Shown here: piece by piece, positions 47,532-56,804 of the stretch
How positions within the stretch are numbered: the first letter of the stretch is position 1
How the letters are laid out: each line of letters opens with the position of its first letter
NCBI GenBank assembly: GCA_022826385.1
Contig: JAJDUZ010000031.1
Span: forward strand, 1-64,000
Direction: 5' to 3'
Length of the DNA: 64,000 nt
Origin: Silicimonas sp.
GTDB lineage: Bacteria > Pseudomonadota > Alphaproteobacteria > Rhodobacterales > Rhodobacteraceae
Notes under the pieces: model-generated
Database searches by the model: none
The model's input: only the letters and a program-made list of their open reading frames with translations
Told to the model about the DNA's origin: nothing
Program-made: the position numbers and the translations under genes

Positions 47532-47640
47532 ACGTGGTCTCATCACTTTCGTCGCTGATGCGCACGCCCGGCAGGGTGTGTCTCTGACGGCGATGCGCGA
47601 CATCCAACACTTCCGCGGACCTTGCGAGGGGCTTTTCTGA
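47524..47640 (+). CDS. 38-codon bridge ORF between livF and livH
   Basis: GTG at 47524 lies eight bases inside the livF end. The frame runs for 38 codons through the 108-base gap and stops with TGA sharing its A with the livH ATG (TGATG). GAGGGG, the livH ribosome site, lies inside it. No family is recognised; the coupling geometry is the only support. Confidence 0.3.
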   Translation: MGRRGLITFVADAHARQGVSLTAMRDIQHFRGPCEGLF

Positions 47641-48647
47641 TGGACCTTCTGAACGCCCTTGTCGCCTTCCTGAACTTCGTCTTCGTCCCCGGCGTGGCTT
47701 ATGGCAGCCAACTGGCGCTTGGCGCCCTTGGGGTCACGCTGATCTATGGGATCCTGCGGTTCTCGAATTTCGCGCATGGTGACACGATGGCCTTCGGGGC
47801 CATGGCCACGATCCTGATGACATGGTGGTTGCAGTCGCTTGGCGTGTCGCTTGGGCCGCTGCCAACCGCCCTTCTGGCCCTGCCGGTCGGCATTGCGGCG
47901 ACGGCCCTGCTGGTGCTGGGAACGGACCGTTTGGTCTATCGGTTCTACCGGGAACAGAAAGCAGCCCCCGTCATCCTCGTGATCGTGTCGATGGGGGTCA
48001 TGTTCATGATGAACGGGCTGGTCCGGTTCATCATTGGCGTGGACGATCAACGCTTCGCGGATGGCGCGCGCTTCATCATCACCGCGCGCGAGTTCAAAGA
48101 GATGACCGGACTGCGCGAAGGGCTTGCGATCAAGTCGACCGCCGTCCTGACGGTTGTTGTCGCGATTATCGTGGTGATTGCGCTCTTCTGGTTTCTGAAC
48201 AAGACCCGCACCGGCAAGTCGATGCGAGCCTTTTCGGACAATGAAGACCTTGCCCTTCTCTCGGGCATCAGCCCCGAACGGGTGGTGGCAATCACGTGGA
48301 TCATCGTTGCGGCCCTCGCGACCATTGCCGGTGTGCTCTACGGGCTCGACAAGAGCTTCAAGCCGTTCACCTATTTCCAACTGCTGCTACCAATATTCGC
48401 CGCCGCCATCGTTGGCGGTTTGGGCAACCCGCTGGGCGCTATCGCAGGTGGTTTCATCGTGGCCTTCAGCGAGGTGACAATCACCTATGCGTGGAAGAAG
48501 GTGGCGGGCTATGTCCTGCCCTCGTGGGAACCGGACGGTCTCGTGCAACTGCTGTCGACGGATTACAAGTTCGCCGTCAGCTTCGCGATCCTGATCGTGG
48601 TGCTTCTGTTCCGACCAACCGGTCTCTTCAGGGGGAAAGCGGTATGA
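47640..48647 (+). CDS. Liv-type ABC permease (LivH)
   Basis: This 335-residue inner-membrane protein has eight or so hydrophobic segments. It has the LivH pattern YGILRFSNFAHGDTMAFGA near the N-terminus and the ATPase-docking loop around MRAFSDNEDLALLSGISPER. The ATG at 47640 follows GAGGGG and fits the family start. Its stop overlaps livM by four bases. Confidence 0.93.
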   Translation: MDLLNALVAFLNFVFVPGVAYGSQLALGALGVTLIYGILRFSNFAHGDTMAFGAMATILMTWWLQSLGVSLGPLPTALLALPVGIAATALLVLGTDRLVYRFYREQKAAPVILVIVSMGVMFMMNGLVRFIIGVDDQRFADGARFIITAREFKEMTGLREGLAIKSTAVLTVVVAIIVVIALFWFLNKTRTGKSMRAFSDNEDLALLSGISPERVVAITWIIVAALATIAGVLYGLDKSFKPFTYFQLLLPIFAAAIVGGLGNPLGAIAGGFIVAFSEVTITYAWKKVAGYVLPSWEPDGLVQLLSTDYKFAVSFAILIVVLLFRPTGLFRGKAV

Positions 48648-49948
48648 GCCTGACACCTCGCGACATGCTGCTGTTCCTTGCCGTCTTTGGCCTGATCGCC
48701 CTGACCGGGTTCACGCAAAGCTGGAACGTGGCGCTTGGGATTCTGAATATGGGCCTGATCTCGGCGATCATGGCCTTGGGCGTGAACATGCAGTGGGGCT
48801 ATGCCGGGCTGTTCAATGTCGGTGTGATGGGGTTCGTGGCGCTTGGTGGCTTAGGGGCCATCCTGGTCTCGATGCCACCAGTGAACGAGGCCTGGGCCGT
48901 GGGCGGCGGACGTGTGCTGCTGGCCCTTTTGGCCGGTGCTGCAACGATCGCTGCAGCCATTTTCGCGTGGAACCGCTTGCCGCGCGGGATTACGCGCGCG
49001 GTGGTGTTGCTGGCCATTCTGGTTGTCGGCTTCTTTGTCTTCCGTGGCCTGTTCGACCCCGCCGTTGCCCGGATCGAGGACATCAACCCGGCGACCACCG
49101 GTTATCTCGGCGGTCTCGGCCTGCCGGTTCTTATGTCGTGGCCCGTTGGTGCCCTGCTGGCCGCGGGTGCGGCTTGGATTGTCGGGAAGACAGCGCTTGG
49201 TCTCCGTTCGGACTATCTGGCCATTGCCACGCTGGGGATTGCCGAAATCATCATCGCCATCCTGAAGAACGAAGACTGGATGTCGCGCGGTGTGAAGAAC
49301 GTGATTGGGGTGCCGCGCCCGGTGCCTTATGAGATCGACCTGCAAAACGATCCGGGCTTTGTCGAGCGAATGGTGGGCTGGGGGTTCGACCCGGTCACCG
49401 CTTCGGCAATCACGGTCAAGCTGGCCTATTCCGGCCTGTTCGCCGCAGTGCTGTTGGCGCTGTTGTGGCTGTCGCAATCTGCCCTGAACTCGCCTTGGGG
49501 CCGGATGATGCGCGCAATCCGCGACAACGAGGTTTCGGCCGAAGCGATGGGCAAGGACGTCAAGGGGCGCCACTTGCAGATCTTCATTCTGGGCTCGGCC
49601 GTGTGCGGACTGGCAGGCGCAATGATGACAACGCTTGACGGGCAGTTGACGCCCGGCACCTATCAGCCTCTCAGGTTCACCTTCCTGATCTGGGTGATGG
49701 TGATCGTCGGGGGGTCAGGCAACAATTTCGGCGCCGTTCTGGGCGGCTTCCTGATCTGGTATCTCTGGATCATGGTCGAGCCTTTGGGTCTCTCGATCAT
49801 CGGATTTATCACGGCGGGCATGGCAGATGGGTCGTGGCTCAAAGCGCATCTACTGGAAAGCGCGGCGCATATGCGGCTCTTTACCATGGGGCTGATCCTG
49901 CTTCTGGTGTTGCGGTTCAGCCCGCGCGGCCTGATCCCCGAACGGTGA
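48644..49948 (+). CDS. Liv-type ABC permease (LivM)
   Basis: This 434-residue inner-membrane protein is longer than usual by about 80 residues, with extra hydrophobic segments near residues 85-170. The core shows LRSDYLAIATLGIAEIIIAI and RMMRAIRDNEVSAEAMGKDV (docking loop), and it ends FSPRGLIPER. ATGA overlap with livH at the start and GTGA overlap with the next gene at the stop. Confidence 0.92.
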   Translation: MSLTPRDMLLFLAVFGLIALTGFTQSWNVALGILNMGLISAIMALGVNMQWGYAGLFNVGVMGFVALGGLGAILVSMPPVNEAWAVGGGRVLLALLAGAATIAAAIFAWNRLPRGITRAVVLLAILVVGFFVFRGLFDPAVARIEDINPATTGYLGGLGLPVLMSWPVGALLAAGAAWIVGKTALGLRSDYLAIATLGIAEIIIAILKNEDWMSRGVKNVIGVPRPVPYEIDLQNDPGFVERMVGWGFDPVTASAITVKLAYSGLFAAVLLALLWLSQSALNSPWGRMMRAIRDNEVSAEAMGKDVKGRHLQIFILGSAVCGLAGAMMTTLDGQLTPGTYQPLRFTFLIWVMVIVGGSGNNFGAVLGGFLIWYLWIMVEPLGLSIIGFITAGMADGSWLKAHLLESAAHMRLFTMGLILLLVLRFSPRGLIPER

Positions 49949-50547
49949 CGCCTCTTATTGTCATTCCGGCGGCGGGTGCTTCCTCGCGCATGCGGGGGCG
50001 CGACAAGCTGCTTGAAGAGATCGACGGCACGCCTCTCCTCCGGCGGCAGACCGAAGCTGCGCTGGCAAGCGGCTTTCCGGTAATGGTGGCCTTGCCGGTG
50101 AAAGGCCCGCGCCACGACGCTCTCGACGGTCTTGGGGTGACGATCATCACCGTGCGCGATGCCGCCGAAGGTCTGGGGGCCACGTTGCGGACGGCTGCGC
50201 TGTTCGCCGCGCGCCATGCACCCGACCGCCCGATGATGGTTCTTCTACCAGACGTGCCGGGCGTCGGGCCCTTTGACATCAAATCGGTGGTCGCGCGGTT
50301 CGAACAGGAAGGCGGGGACCGCGTCGTTCGCGCCACGGACGACAGCGGTGGGCCGGGCACCCCCCTGATCGTGCCGCCGCGACTGCTGGGGGCGTTCGCA
50401 CAGCTGACGGGCGATGACGGTGGGCGCAGCATCCTCAAAAACGAAGATGTGCTGACAGTGCCATTGTCCGGCGACCGCGCGACGCGCGATCTTGATACGC
50501 CTGAAGATTGGGACAATTGGCGACAGGATAACGCGGACAGGCGCTAG
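49945..50547 (+). CDS. MobA-like nucleotidyltransferase
   Basis: This 200-residue GT-A-fold NTP transferase shows the sugar- or cofactor-nucleotide signature VIPAAGASSRMRGRDKLLEEI. LLPDVPGVG supplies the metal-binding Asp. MocA/MobA-type enzymes modify molybdenum cofactor, but no molybdoenzyme genes are near, so the substrate is unclear. The GTG at 49945 overlaps the livM stop by four bases. It has no CD-NTase motif. Confidence 0.82.
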   Translation: MTPLIVIPAAGASSRMRGRDKLLEEIDGTPLLRRQTEAALASGFPVMVALPVKGPRHDALDGLGVTIITVRDAAEGLGATLRTAALFAARHAPDRPMMVLLPDVPGVGPFDIKSVVARFEQEGGDRVVRATDDSGGPGTPLIVPPRLLGAFAQLTGDDGGRSILKNEDVLTVPLSGDRATRDLDTPEDWDNWRQDNADRR

Positions 50548-50569
50548 CCTACGGCGAAGATATGAGGTT

Positions 50570-51280
50570 TTAAGCGCTGTTCGCCCGGCTCGGCGTCCGC
50601 ACTTCCCCGATCGGTGTCGGTTCGGCCCCGGTCAGTTGACCGTCGGGATAGACAAGCCCCGCCGAGATCACCAGTTTCGCGGCATCCTCGACCGACATAT
50701 CCAGCTCGATGATGTCGGATTTCGGCACGAACAGCAGGAAGCCCGAGGTCGGGTTGGGCGTCGTCGGCAGGAACACCGCCGTCTTGCTTTGGTCGACCGG
50801 CACCTTGGTGTCGATCTCGCCCTTGGCGGATGTCGAGATAAAGGCAATGGCCCAGATGCCCTTGCGCGGATACTCGACCAGACACGCCTTGTCGAACGAC
50901 GTGTCTGACTGTGCGAAGACGGTTTCGGCGATCTGCTTCAGACCCTTATAGACCGACCGGACCACGGGCAGATTTTCAACCAGGCTTTCGCCCCAGCGGA
51001 TCATCGACCGACCGATCAGGCCCTTGGCCATCCATCCGACCAGAATGGTGAAAATCAGGAAGGCCAGAACGCCGATGCCCCGGATATTCAGGCCGACATA
51101 TTGGTCAGGACGAAGCCAGACCGGCACGAAAGGCAGCACCCAGCTGTCTACCCAGCCGGCCACCGTCCAGATCAACCATACGGTCAGGCCAATCGGTGCA
51201 ATGACGACAAGGCCCGTCAGAAACGAGCCTCGCAACCATGCGAACATGCTGCGTTTGCGTCGGCCTTCGCCGTCTTCCAT
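50570..51280 (-). CDS. DUF502 family membrane protein
   Basis: This 236-residue protein has two membrane segments (~18-40 and ~67-88). The family segment SFLTGLVVIAPIGLTVWLIW and later ENLPVVRSVYKGLKQIAETV are present. A soluble C-terminal domain ends in a Pro/Ser-rich tail. The family is conserved in many bacteria and chloroplasts and has no firm function. It converges with the nucleotidyltransferase gene. Confidence 0.88.
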   Translation of the reverse strand: MEDGEGRRKRSMFAWLRGSFLTGLVVIAPIGLTVWLIWTVAGWVDSWVLPFVPVWLRPDQYVGLNIRGIGVLAFLIFTILVGWMAKGLIGRSMIRWGESLVENLPVVRSVYKGLKQIAETVFAQSDTSFDKACLVEYPRKGIWAIAFISTSAKGEIDTKVPVDQSKTAVFLPTTPNPTSGFLLFVPKSDIIELDMSVEDAAKLVISAGLVYPDGQLTGAEPTPIGEVRTPSRANSA

Positions 51281-51365
51281 CTGGGTCCGCGCTCCTGATC
51301 CTCAAGATATCGGATGCGCAAGACTTAGGCGTTTCGCGCGCTCGAAACAACGACTTCAAGAAGAT

Positions 51366-52295
51366 TCAGCGGAAATGGGGCTGTTTTGCCAGCTGTCCGG
51401 CTATTTTTGCGGCAAGTCGCGCATTGTTCAGCACAAGGGCGATGTTCGCCGTCAGCGAAGCGCCTTCGGTCAGCTCGAACACCCGTTGCAGCACGAACGG
51501 CGTGACCGCGCCATGCGTCATCTTCTGGGTGTCGGCATCGGCCAGCGCCTGTTCGATGATCGGGTTGATGATGTCAGGCGCGATCTCGTCCTCTTCCGGG
51601 ATCGGGTTCGCCACAAGACACCCCGCTTCGAGCCCCAGGGCGCGTTGCGCGCCCCACGCCCGCGCGATCACCATCGGGTCATCCGCGGTCATGGGCGAGG
51701 TCAACCCGGACGCGCGCGACCAGAAGGCCGGGAACCCCGACTGGCCATAGGTGATGACCGGCACGCCAAGCGTTTCCAACACCTCGAGCGTCTTCGGGAT
51801 GTCGAGAATTGCCTTGGCCCCGGCACAAACCACGGCGACCGGCGTCTTTGCCAGTTCCTGCAGGTCCGCCGAGATATCGAATGTCGTCTCGGCCCCGCGA
51901 TGCACACCGCCGATCCCGCCTGTGGCAAAAACCTCGATCCCAGCCCGATGCGCGGCGATCATCGTGGCGGCCACCGTGGTCGAGCCGGTGCCACCCGCCG
52001 CCATGCATTGTGCAAGATTGGCGCGGGTCAGTTTCATCACGTCGCGCAAGCCAGCCGTGGCCAGCCGGTTCAGGTCTGCTTCGGACAGGCCGATCTTCAA
52101 ACGGCCATCGATGACCGCAATCGTCGCGGGCGTCGCCCCTTCCTCGCGCACGGTGTCCTCGACCTGCTTCGCCGTTTCGACGTTTTGTGGGTAGGGCATA
52201 CCGTGGCTGATGATGGTGGATTCCAGTGCTACAACCGGCGCGCCGCCCGCCAGCGCTTCGGCCACGTCAGGCAGAATATCCATCGCAAGGGTCAT
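51366..52295 (-). CDS. psuG: Pseudouridine-5'-phosphate glycosidase
   Basis: This enzyme splits pseudouridine 5'-phosphate to uracil and ribose 5-phosphate. The 309 residues include VVALESTIISHGMPYPQN, GTGSTTVAATMIAAHRAGI and VFATGGIGGVHRG, the family signatures. It is the last gene of the operon and overlaps psuK by four bases. Confidence 0.93.
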   Translation of the reverse strand: MTLAMDILPDVAEALAGGAPVVALESTIISHGMPYPQNVETAKQVEDTVREEGATPATIAVIDGRLKIGLSEADLNRLATAGLRDVMKLTRANLAQCMAAGGTGSTTVAATMIAAHRAGIEVFATGGIGGVHRGAETTFDISADLQELAKTPVAVVCAGAKAILDIPKTLEVLETLGVPVITYGQSGFPAFWSRASGLTSPMTADDPMVIARAWGAQRALGLEAGCLVANPIPEEDEIAPDIINPIIEQALADADTQKMTHGAVTPFVLQRVFELTEGASLTANIALVLNNARLAAKIAGQLAKQPHFR

Positions 52296-53179
52296 GTCGG
52301 CACGTCTCCTGATACGTAAGTGGCTGCCGCCTCCAGCGCGGTGCGAAGGGCCGCGTCCTGCGCTTCGCCGCGCGCGTCAGCCGCGATATGCGCCGCCATG
52401 AACGTGTCGCCTGCGCCGGTGACTCGGGTGACCAGCACTTGCGGCGGCGTTGCCGTCACAAGGCCTTCGCGGCTGGCATGGGCCGCCGCTTTGCCACCAT
52501 CGGTGACCAACACGTCCGCCGCCCCGCGCGAGATCAACGTCGTTGCGGCCTCGGGCGCGCTTTTGAAGGTCTGGCGACAGATCAATCCGGCCTCTTCAAG
52601 GTTCACATAAAGCGTCGCATTTTCCATTCCCAAAAGAGGCAGCAAACGCTCAGCCTTGCCGGGCGAGGCCGGTGCCACGCGGACATCGGCAGCCGCGAAA
52701 AGCGGGTTCTTCGCAATATCGGCCAGCAACAACTCGGTCAGATTGCCATCCAAAGCGATCCGACCCGCGAAGGGGGTCGCGGCATCGCCAAGGCGGCCAT
52801 CCATTAAGGGCGCAAGAATCTTGTCGCCCGCCGCTTCCAAAGAATGTGCATCGGCAATCGCCGCGATTACGCCATTCGCACCTTCCACGGCCATGTACTG
52901 ATCGGTCGGTAAGTCGTCCGAGCGATAGGCCATACCCGTTTCGAGGCCCAGTTTGTCTGCGGCGCGGACAAGTTCGTCACCTGCCGCATCGCGCCCGATG
53001 CTGGTCAGCAGAACCGGCGACATGCCAAAACGGCGCAGCGTCATCGCGATATTCATCGCGACGCCGCCCGGCAGCCGGGTGATCCGGCCCGGCACATCCG
53101 AGCCGACCCGCATCACGGCGCCCGCCCGGCCGATCACGTCCCAGAGGACAGAGCCGATACAAACAATCTGGTCGGTCAA
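52292..53179 (-). CDS. psuK: PfkB-family kinase, probable pseudouridine kinase
   Basis: This 295-residue carbohydrate kinase has GGVAMNIAMTLRRFG near the N-terminus and the PfkB signature VTRVTGAGDTFMAAHIAA, with the catalytic Asp, near the C-terminus. The pairing with psuG indicates that it phosphorylates pseudouridine. It is joined to genes on both sides by four-base overlaps. Confidence 0.85.
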   Translation of the reverse strand: MTDQIVCIGSVLWDVIGRAGAVMRVGSDVPGRITRLPGGVAMNIAMTLRRFGMSPVLLTSIGRDAAGDELVRAADKLGLETGMAYRSDDLPTDQYMAVEGANGVIAAIADAHSLEAAGDKILAPLMDGRLGDAATPFAGRIALDGNLTELLLADIAKNPLFAAADVRVAPASPGKAERLLPLLGMENATLYVNLEEAGLICRQTFKSAPEAATTLISRGAADVLVTDGGKAAAHASREGLVTATPPQVLVTRVTGAGDTFMAAHIAADARGEAQDAALRTALEAAATYVSGDVPT

Positions 53180-54717
53180 ATCACGGCCTCGATCAGAAAC
53201 GGTCCCTCGGTTCTGGCGGCTTCGGCCAGTGCGTCAGCCATGTCGGCTTCGGTCTCGACGCGACGCGCCGGAACACCGTGGCCCTTGGCCAAGGCAACCC
53301 AGTCCAGCAGCGGGTCTTCGATGTCGAACATGGCGCGCGCGTTCCGCCCCGGTGCGGGCGCCCCTTGCGCGGCGAGTTCAAGATGCAGGATCTGATAGCC
53401 CCGGTTGGCGATGATGATCGTGGTGATATCCAACCGCTCGCGCGCCGCCGTCCAGAGGCATTGCACCTGATACATGGCCGACCCATCGCCGGACACCGCG
53501 AAAACCGGCCGGTCGGGACATGCGACGGCGGCGCCAAGCGCGGCGGGCAAACACTGGCCAATCGAGCCACCCGTGTTACCCAAACGGTCATGCCGGGCGG
53601 CAGTGTTCACGGGTGGCCAGATGCCGGCGCCTGCCGTCACAGCCTCGTTCACCATGATCGCGCCTTCGGGCGTTGCGGCGGCAAGAGCGCGACCAATGCC
53701 TTCGGCGGTCAGGGTACCGTCCTGGATTTGCGTTTCGGCCAATGCGATCCTTGGGATGGCCTCGGTTCCATCGACACCCAACGCCTCGGCCAAGGCCTGA
53801 AGCGTGCCTTGCACGTCCCAATCCGGATGGCAGACCACATCCAGCGCACAACCCGGTGGCGTGGGCGTCGAAGGTTTGCCGGGATAAGCAAAGAAATTCA
53901 CCGGAGGGTTCTCTCCCACGCAGATGATGCGCTTCAGGCCGGACAGGAACTCGGCGTTCAGGTCCGCCGGATAGAACATCTGGTCAAACGCGACGGCGCC
54001 TTCGCCCATCTCGATTCTCGGAGCGAAGAACGGGGCCAAAAGGCGCGCGCCGCTGCGTGCCGCGATCTGACCGGCAAGCTCGGCCCCGTCCCCGTAAAGC
54101 GCCCAGCCGCCCACAAGAAGCGCCGTGTCAGGCTGTGCCAGCGCTTCGGCTGCGGCAGCAATATGGGCGGCTTCGGGCAGGTGTTTCTTGATCGGGGCGG
54201 CTGCTGCCCCCGGCGTGCTGGCGCTCTCACTCCATGCGCTGTCGGCAGGCAGGATCAGCGTGGCAATCTGACCGTCCCGCGCCCGCCGAATGGCCTCCTG
54301 CCCCAGCGACACGACTTGGTCCGCCTCTTCCGCCCGGCCCACCCAGTGCGACACGGAGCCGGCGACACCGGCCAGGTCCGCCTGCAAGGGCGCGTCATAC
54401 TTCAGGTGATAGCCTGCATGGTCACCCACGACATTCACCATACCGGCCCGTCCTTTGCGCGCATTGTGCATATTGGACCAGGCATTGCCGAAGCCCGGCC
54501 CAAGGTGCAGCAATGTTCCTGCAAAGTTGCCGGTCATTCGTGCATAGCCGTCGGCAGCACCGCTGACCCCACCTTCGAACAGACACAGAATGCAGCGCAT
54601 ATCGGGATGGGTGTCGAGGGCCGCAACGAAATGCATCTCAGACGTGCCGGGGTTTGCGAAACAGACGTCGACACCCGAGGCCAGCATTGTCTCGACCAGT
54701 GTTTCAGCACCATTCAT
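53176..54717 (-). CDS. TPP-dependent enzyme, acetolactate synthase-like
   Basis: This 513-residue enzyme has the thiamine pyrophosphate fold. The N-terminal active-site segment is CFANPGTSEMHFVAAL with a Glu, and the TPP-Mg site is VSGDGSAMYQV followed by IIIANRGYQIL. The family includes acetolactate synthase, benzoylformate decarboxylase and similar lyases. It overlaps psuK by four bases, placing it first in the psuKG operon, an unusual partner. The ATG at 54717 is preferred to a start 21 codons upstream. Substrate unknown. Confidence 0.82.
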   Translation of the reverse strand: MNGAETLVETMLASGVDVCFANPGTSEMHFVAALDTHPDMRCILCLFEGGVSGAADGYARMTGNFAGTLLHLGPGFGNAWSNMHNARKGRAGMVNVVGDHAGYHLKYDAPLQADLAGVAGSVSHWVGRAEEADQVVSLGQEAIRRARDGQIATLILPADSAWSESASTPGAAAAPIKKHLPEAAHIAAAAEALAQPDTALLVGGWALYGDGAELAGQIAARSGARLLAPFFAPRIEMGEGAVAFDQMFYPADLNAEFLSGLKRIICVGENPPVNFFAYPGKPSTPTPPGCALDVVCHPDWDVQGTLQALAEALGVDGTEAIPRIALAETQIQDGTLTAEGIGRALAAATPEGAIMVNEAVTAGAGIWPPVNTAARHDRLGNTGGSIGQCLPAALGAAVACPDRPVFAVSGDGSAMYQVQCLWTAARERLDITTIIIANRGYQILHLELAAQGAPAPGRNARAMFDIEDPLLDWVALAKGHGVPARRVETEADMADALAEAARTEGPFLIEAVI

Positions 54718-54850
54718 GTCACATCCCCCGTGCACAACGACCCTTGGGAAGGCTTGCCAGAGAAGCCGCACAAGGTCCATGTCGAAAACCGGAACGTCGA
54801 CGCTTGGGGGAGAGCAGGCACGACGCGCTGCGCTCAGGACTGGCTTGGTT

Positions 54851-55873
54851 TCACCCGTACATCTCGGGCAGGTCCACGCTGGAGGCTTTGCCGATCTTGT
54901 CGCGATGCTGGTTCAGGAACTGCTCGGCCGCGGCTTGCCCCGCGTCGAAAAGCGCCTTCAGCGTTGCGGGGGTCGGCACCAGTTTCGAGGCGACACTGAG
55001 CCGGGTCATCAGATCATCGTCAGCAATCATATGAATGCGCACGGTCTTCATGGCACCCTCGGGGATCTGCCCCTCGGCGATCAGACGCTGGACGAAATGG
55101 ATCGCCCGCAACTCGCGCAGAAGCGACGAGTTGAAGCTGATCTCGTTGATCCGGTTGAGGATATCGCGCGCATCCCGTGGCGTCTCGCCGCGCTCCAGCG
55201 GGTTGATATTCACGATCACAATGTCGCTGGGAAGCTTGGCCGAAAAGAGCGGGAACAAGGCCGGATTGCCTGTATATCCACCGTCCCAATAGTCTTCGCC
55301 GTCAATAGTCACGGCTTGAAAAATCGTCGGCAAACAGGCCGAGGCCAGTATCACATCGGTGTTGATCTCGGTCCCCGAGAACACACGGATCTTGCCGGTT
55401 CTGACGTTGGTCGCAGAGACGAAGAGCGCAGGGTCGCTGTCGGCACACACGTCGTCATACCGAAACTTTCCTGCGATCCGCTCCAGCGGGTTCTGATAGA
55501 ACGGACCGAACGCATAGGGGCTGACCATGCGGCTCCACGCATCGACCATATTGTACGGCAACGAATACTCGATCGCCTGACTGACCAGACCCGGCGACGG
55601 CAGCAAGGCCGCCATCCAATGGGCCAGCCGCATGTCGCCAACGCCGCCCACCTGCGTCCAGAGCCAATCGAGATTCTCGCGTGCGCCGTCACGACCATTC
55701 GTGACCAGACCGGCTTTCAAAGCCGCCCCGTTCAACGCCCCGGCGCTGGTGCCCGAGATGCCGGCGATCTCGATGCCGTCGTCCTGCAAAAGGCGGTCCA
55801 CAACGCCCCATGTGAACGCACCATGAGCACCGCCGCCCTGCAAGGCGAGGTTTATGCGCAATGCCTTTGCCAT
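54851..55873 (-). CDS. Patatin-like phospholipase
   Basis: This 340-residue hydrolase begins with INLALQGGGAHGAFTWGVVD (oxyanion loop). The nucleophile elbow is GISGTSAGALNG, and the catalytic Asp lies in YWDGGYTGNPA. Patatins cleave acyl esters of lipids; some act on polyhydroxyalkanoates. The 3-hydroxybutyrate dehydrogenase gene is 6 bases upstream on the same strand, which hints at the latter. Confidence 0.88.
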   Translation of the reverse strand: MAKALRINLALQGGGAHGAFTWGVVDRLLQDDGIEIAGISGTSAGALNGAALKAGLVTNGRDGARENLDWLWTQVGGVGDMRLAHWMAALLPSPGLVSQAIEYSLPYNMVDAWSRMVSPYAFGPFYQNPLERIAGKFRYDDVCADSDPALFVSATNVRTGKIRVFSGTEINTDVILASACLPTIFQAVTIDGEDYWDGGYTGNPALFPLFSAKLPSDIVIVNINPLERGETPRDARDILNRINEISFNSSLLRELRAIHFVQRLIAEGQIPEGAMKTVRIHMIADDDLMTRLSVASKLVPTPATLKALFDAGQAAAEQFLNQHRDKIGKASSVDLPEMYG

Positions 55874-55879
55874 GTCCTG

Positions 55880-56653
55880 TCAGAGCGCCGTCCAGCCCCC
55901 GTCGACGCTGATCGTCGTGCCAGTGATCTGCGCCGCCGCGTCCGAGCACAGGAACACACAGGTTCCACCCATCTGCTCGACAGTCGCGAATTCCTTTGAC
56001 GGCTGACGCGCCAGCATGACGTCGCGGATCACCGTTTCACGGTCCATGTCGTATTCCTTCATGGTGTCGGGGATTTGCGCTTCGACCAAGGGCGTCAGGA
56101 CATAGCCCGGACAGATTGCATTTGCGGTGATGGGCTCTTCGGCCGTTTCCAGCGCGACAACCTTTGTCATACCGACAACACCGTGTTTCGCAGCCACATA
56201 GGCCGACTTGTAGGGCGACGCCGTCAATCCGTGCGCCGAGGCGATATTGACCACGCGTCCCCATCCGGCAGCGCGCATCATTGGCAGAGCCGCAGCCGTG
56301 GTGTGAAAGGCCGAGCTCATGTTGATCGCAATGATCGCATCCCATTTCTCGACCGGAAACTTGTCGATCGGGTCAACATTCTGAATGCCCGCGTTGTTGA
56401 TCAGGATATCGCAGCGCCCCGCTTGCTCGATCAGGGCCCTGCATTCGTCCCCTTTCGACATATCCGCCTTGATGTAGCGTGCGCTGACACCCGTTTCGTC
56501 GGCAATCTCGGCCGCCAGCGCGTGGTCCTCATCCCGGTCGGTAAACGAGTTCAAAACAACATCCGCACCCGCCTTGGCCATCTCTCGCGCGATCCCAAGG
56601 CCAATCCCCGAGTTCGAACCTGTGATCACCGCTGTTTTGCCTTTCAACGACAT
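55880..56653 (-). CDS. bdhA: 3-hydroxybutyrate dehydrogenase
   Basis: This short-chain dehydrogenase has 257 residues. The Rossmann motif is TGSNSGIGLGIAREMA, the structural motif NNAG is at NINNAG-type position (LINNAGIQNVDPI), and the catalytic set is S-Y-K in YKSAYVAAKHG. The order IQNVDPIDKFP and CPGYVLTPLVEAQIP is typical of BdhA. It oxidises 3-hydroxybutyrate to acetoacetate and feeds it into central metabolism. It pairs with the patatin gene. Confidence 0.9.
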   Translation of the reverse strand: MSLKGKTAVITGSNSGIGLGIAREMAKAGADVVLNSFTDRDEDHALAAEIADETGVSARYIKADMSKGDECRALIEQAGRCDILINNAGIQNVDPIDKFPVEKWDAIIAINMSSAFHTTAAALPMMRAAGWGRVVNIASAHGLTASPYKSAYVAAKHGVVGMTKVVALETAEEPITANAICPGYVLTPLVEAQIPDTMKEYDMDRETVIRDVMLARQPSKEFATVEQMGGTCVFLCSDAAAQITGTTISVDGGWTAL

Positions 56654-56804
56654 GGGGGCACCCTCCTTTGCAAATGCAGCATGCTTTCTGCGCTCGCACG
56701 ATAGCGATTTGACGCCGCAACGCCAGCCGTTTCACCAGGCGCGGCTTGAACGTTCCCGATGCCGCGCTTAACGTGCCTGCGAGGGTCAAAAACTTAGGCA
56801 AATC

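Noticed and set aside
49945-50547. Nucleotidyltransferase considered as the missing cyclase (CD-NTase) partner of the STING-like protein
   Set aside because: Its signature VIPAAGASSRMRGRDK is that of MobA-like NTP transferases. It has no GS-type CD-NTase motif and is coupled to the Liv operon 14 kb away.
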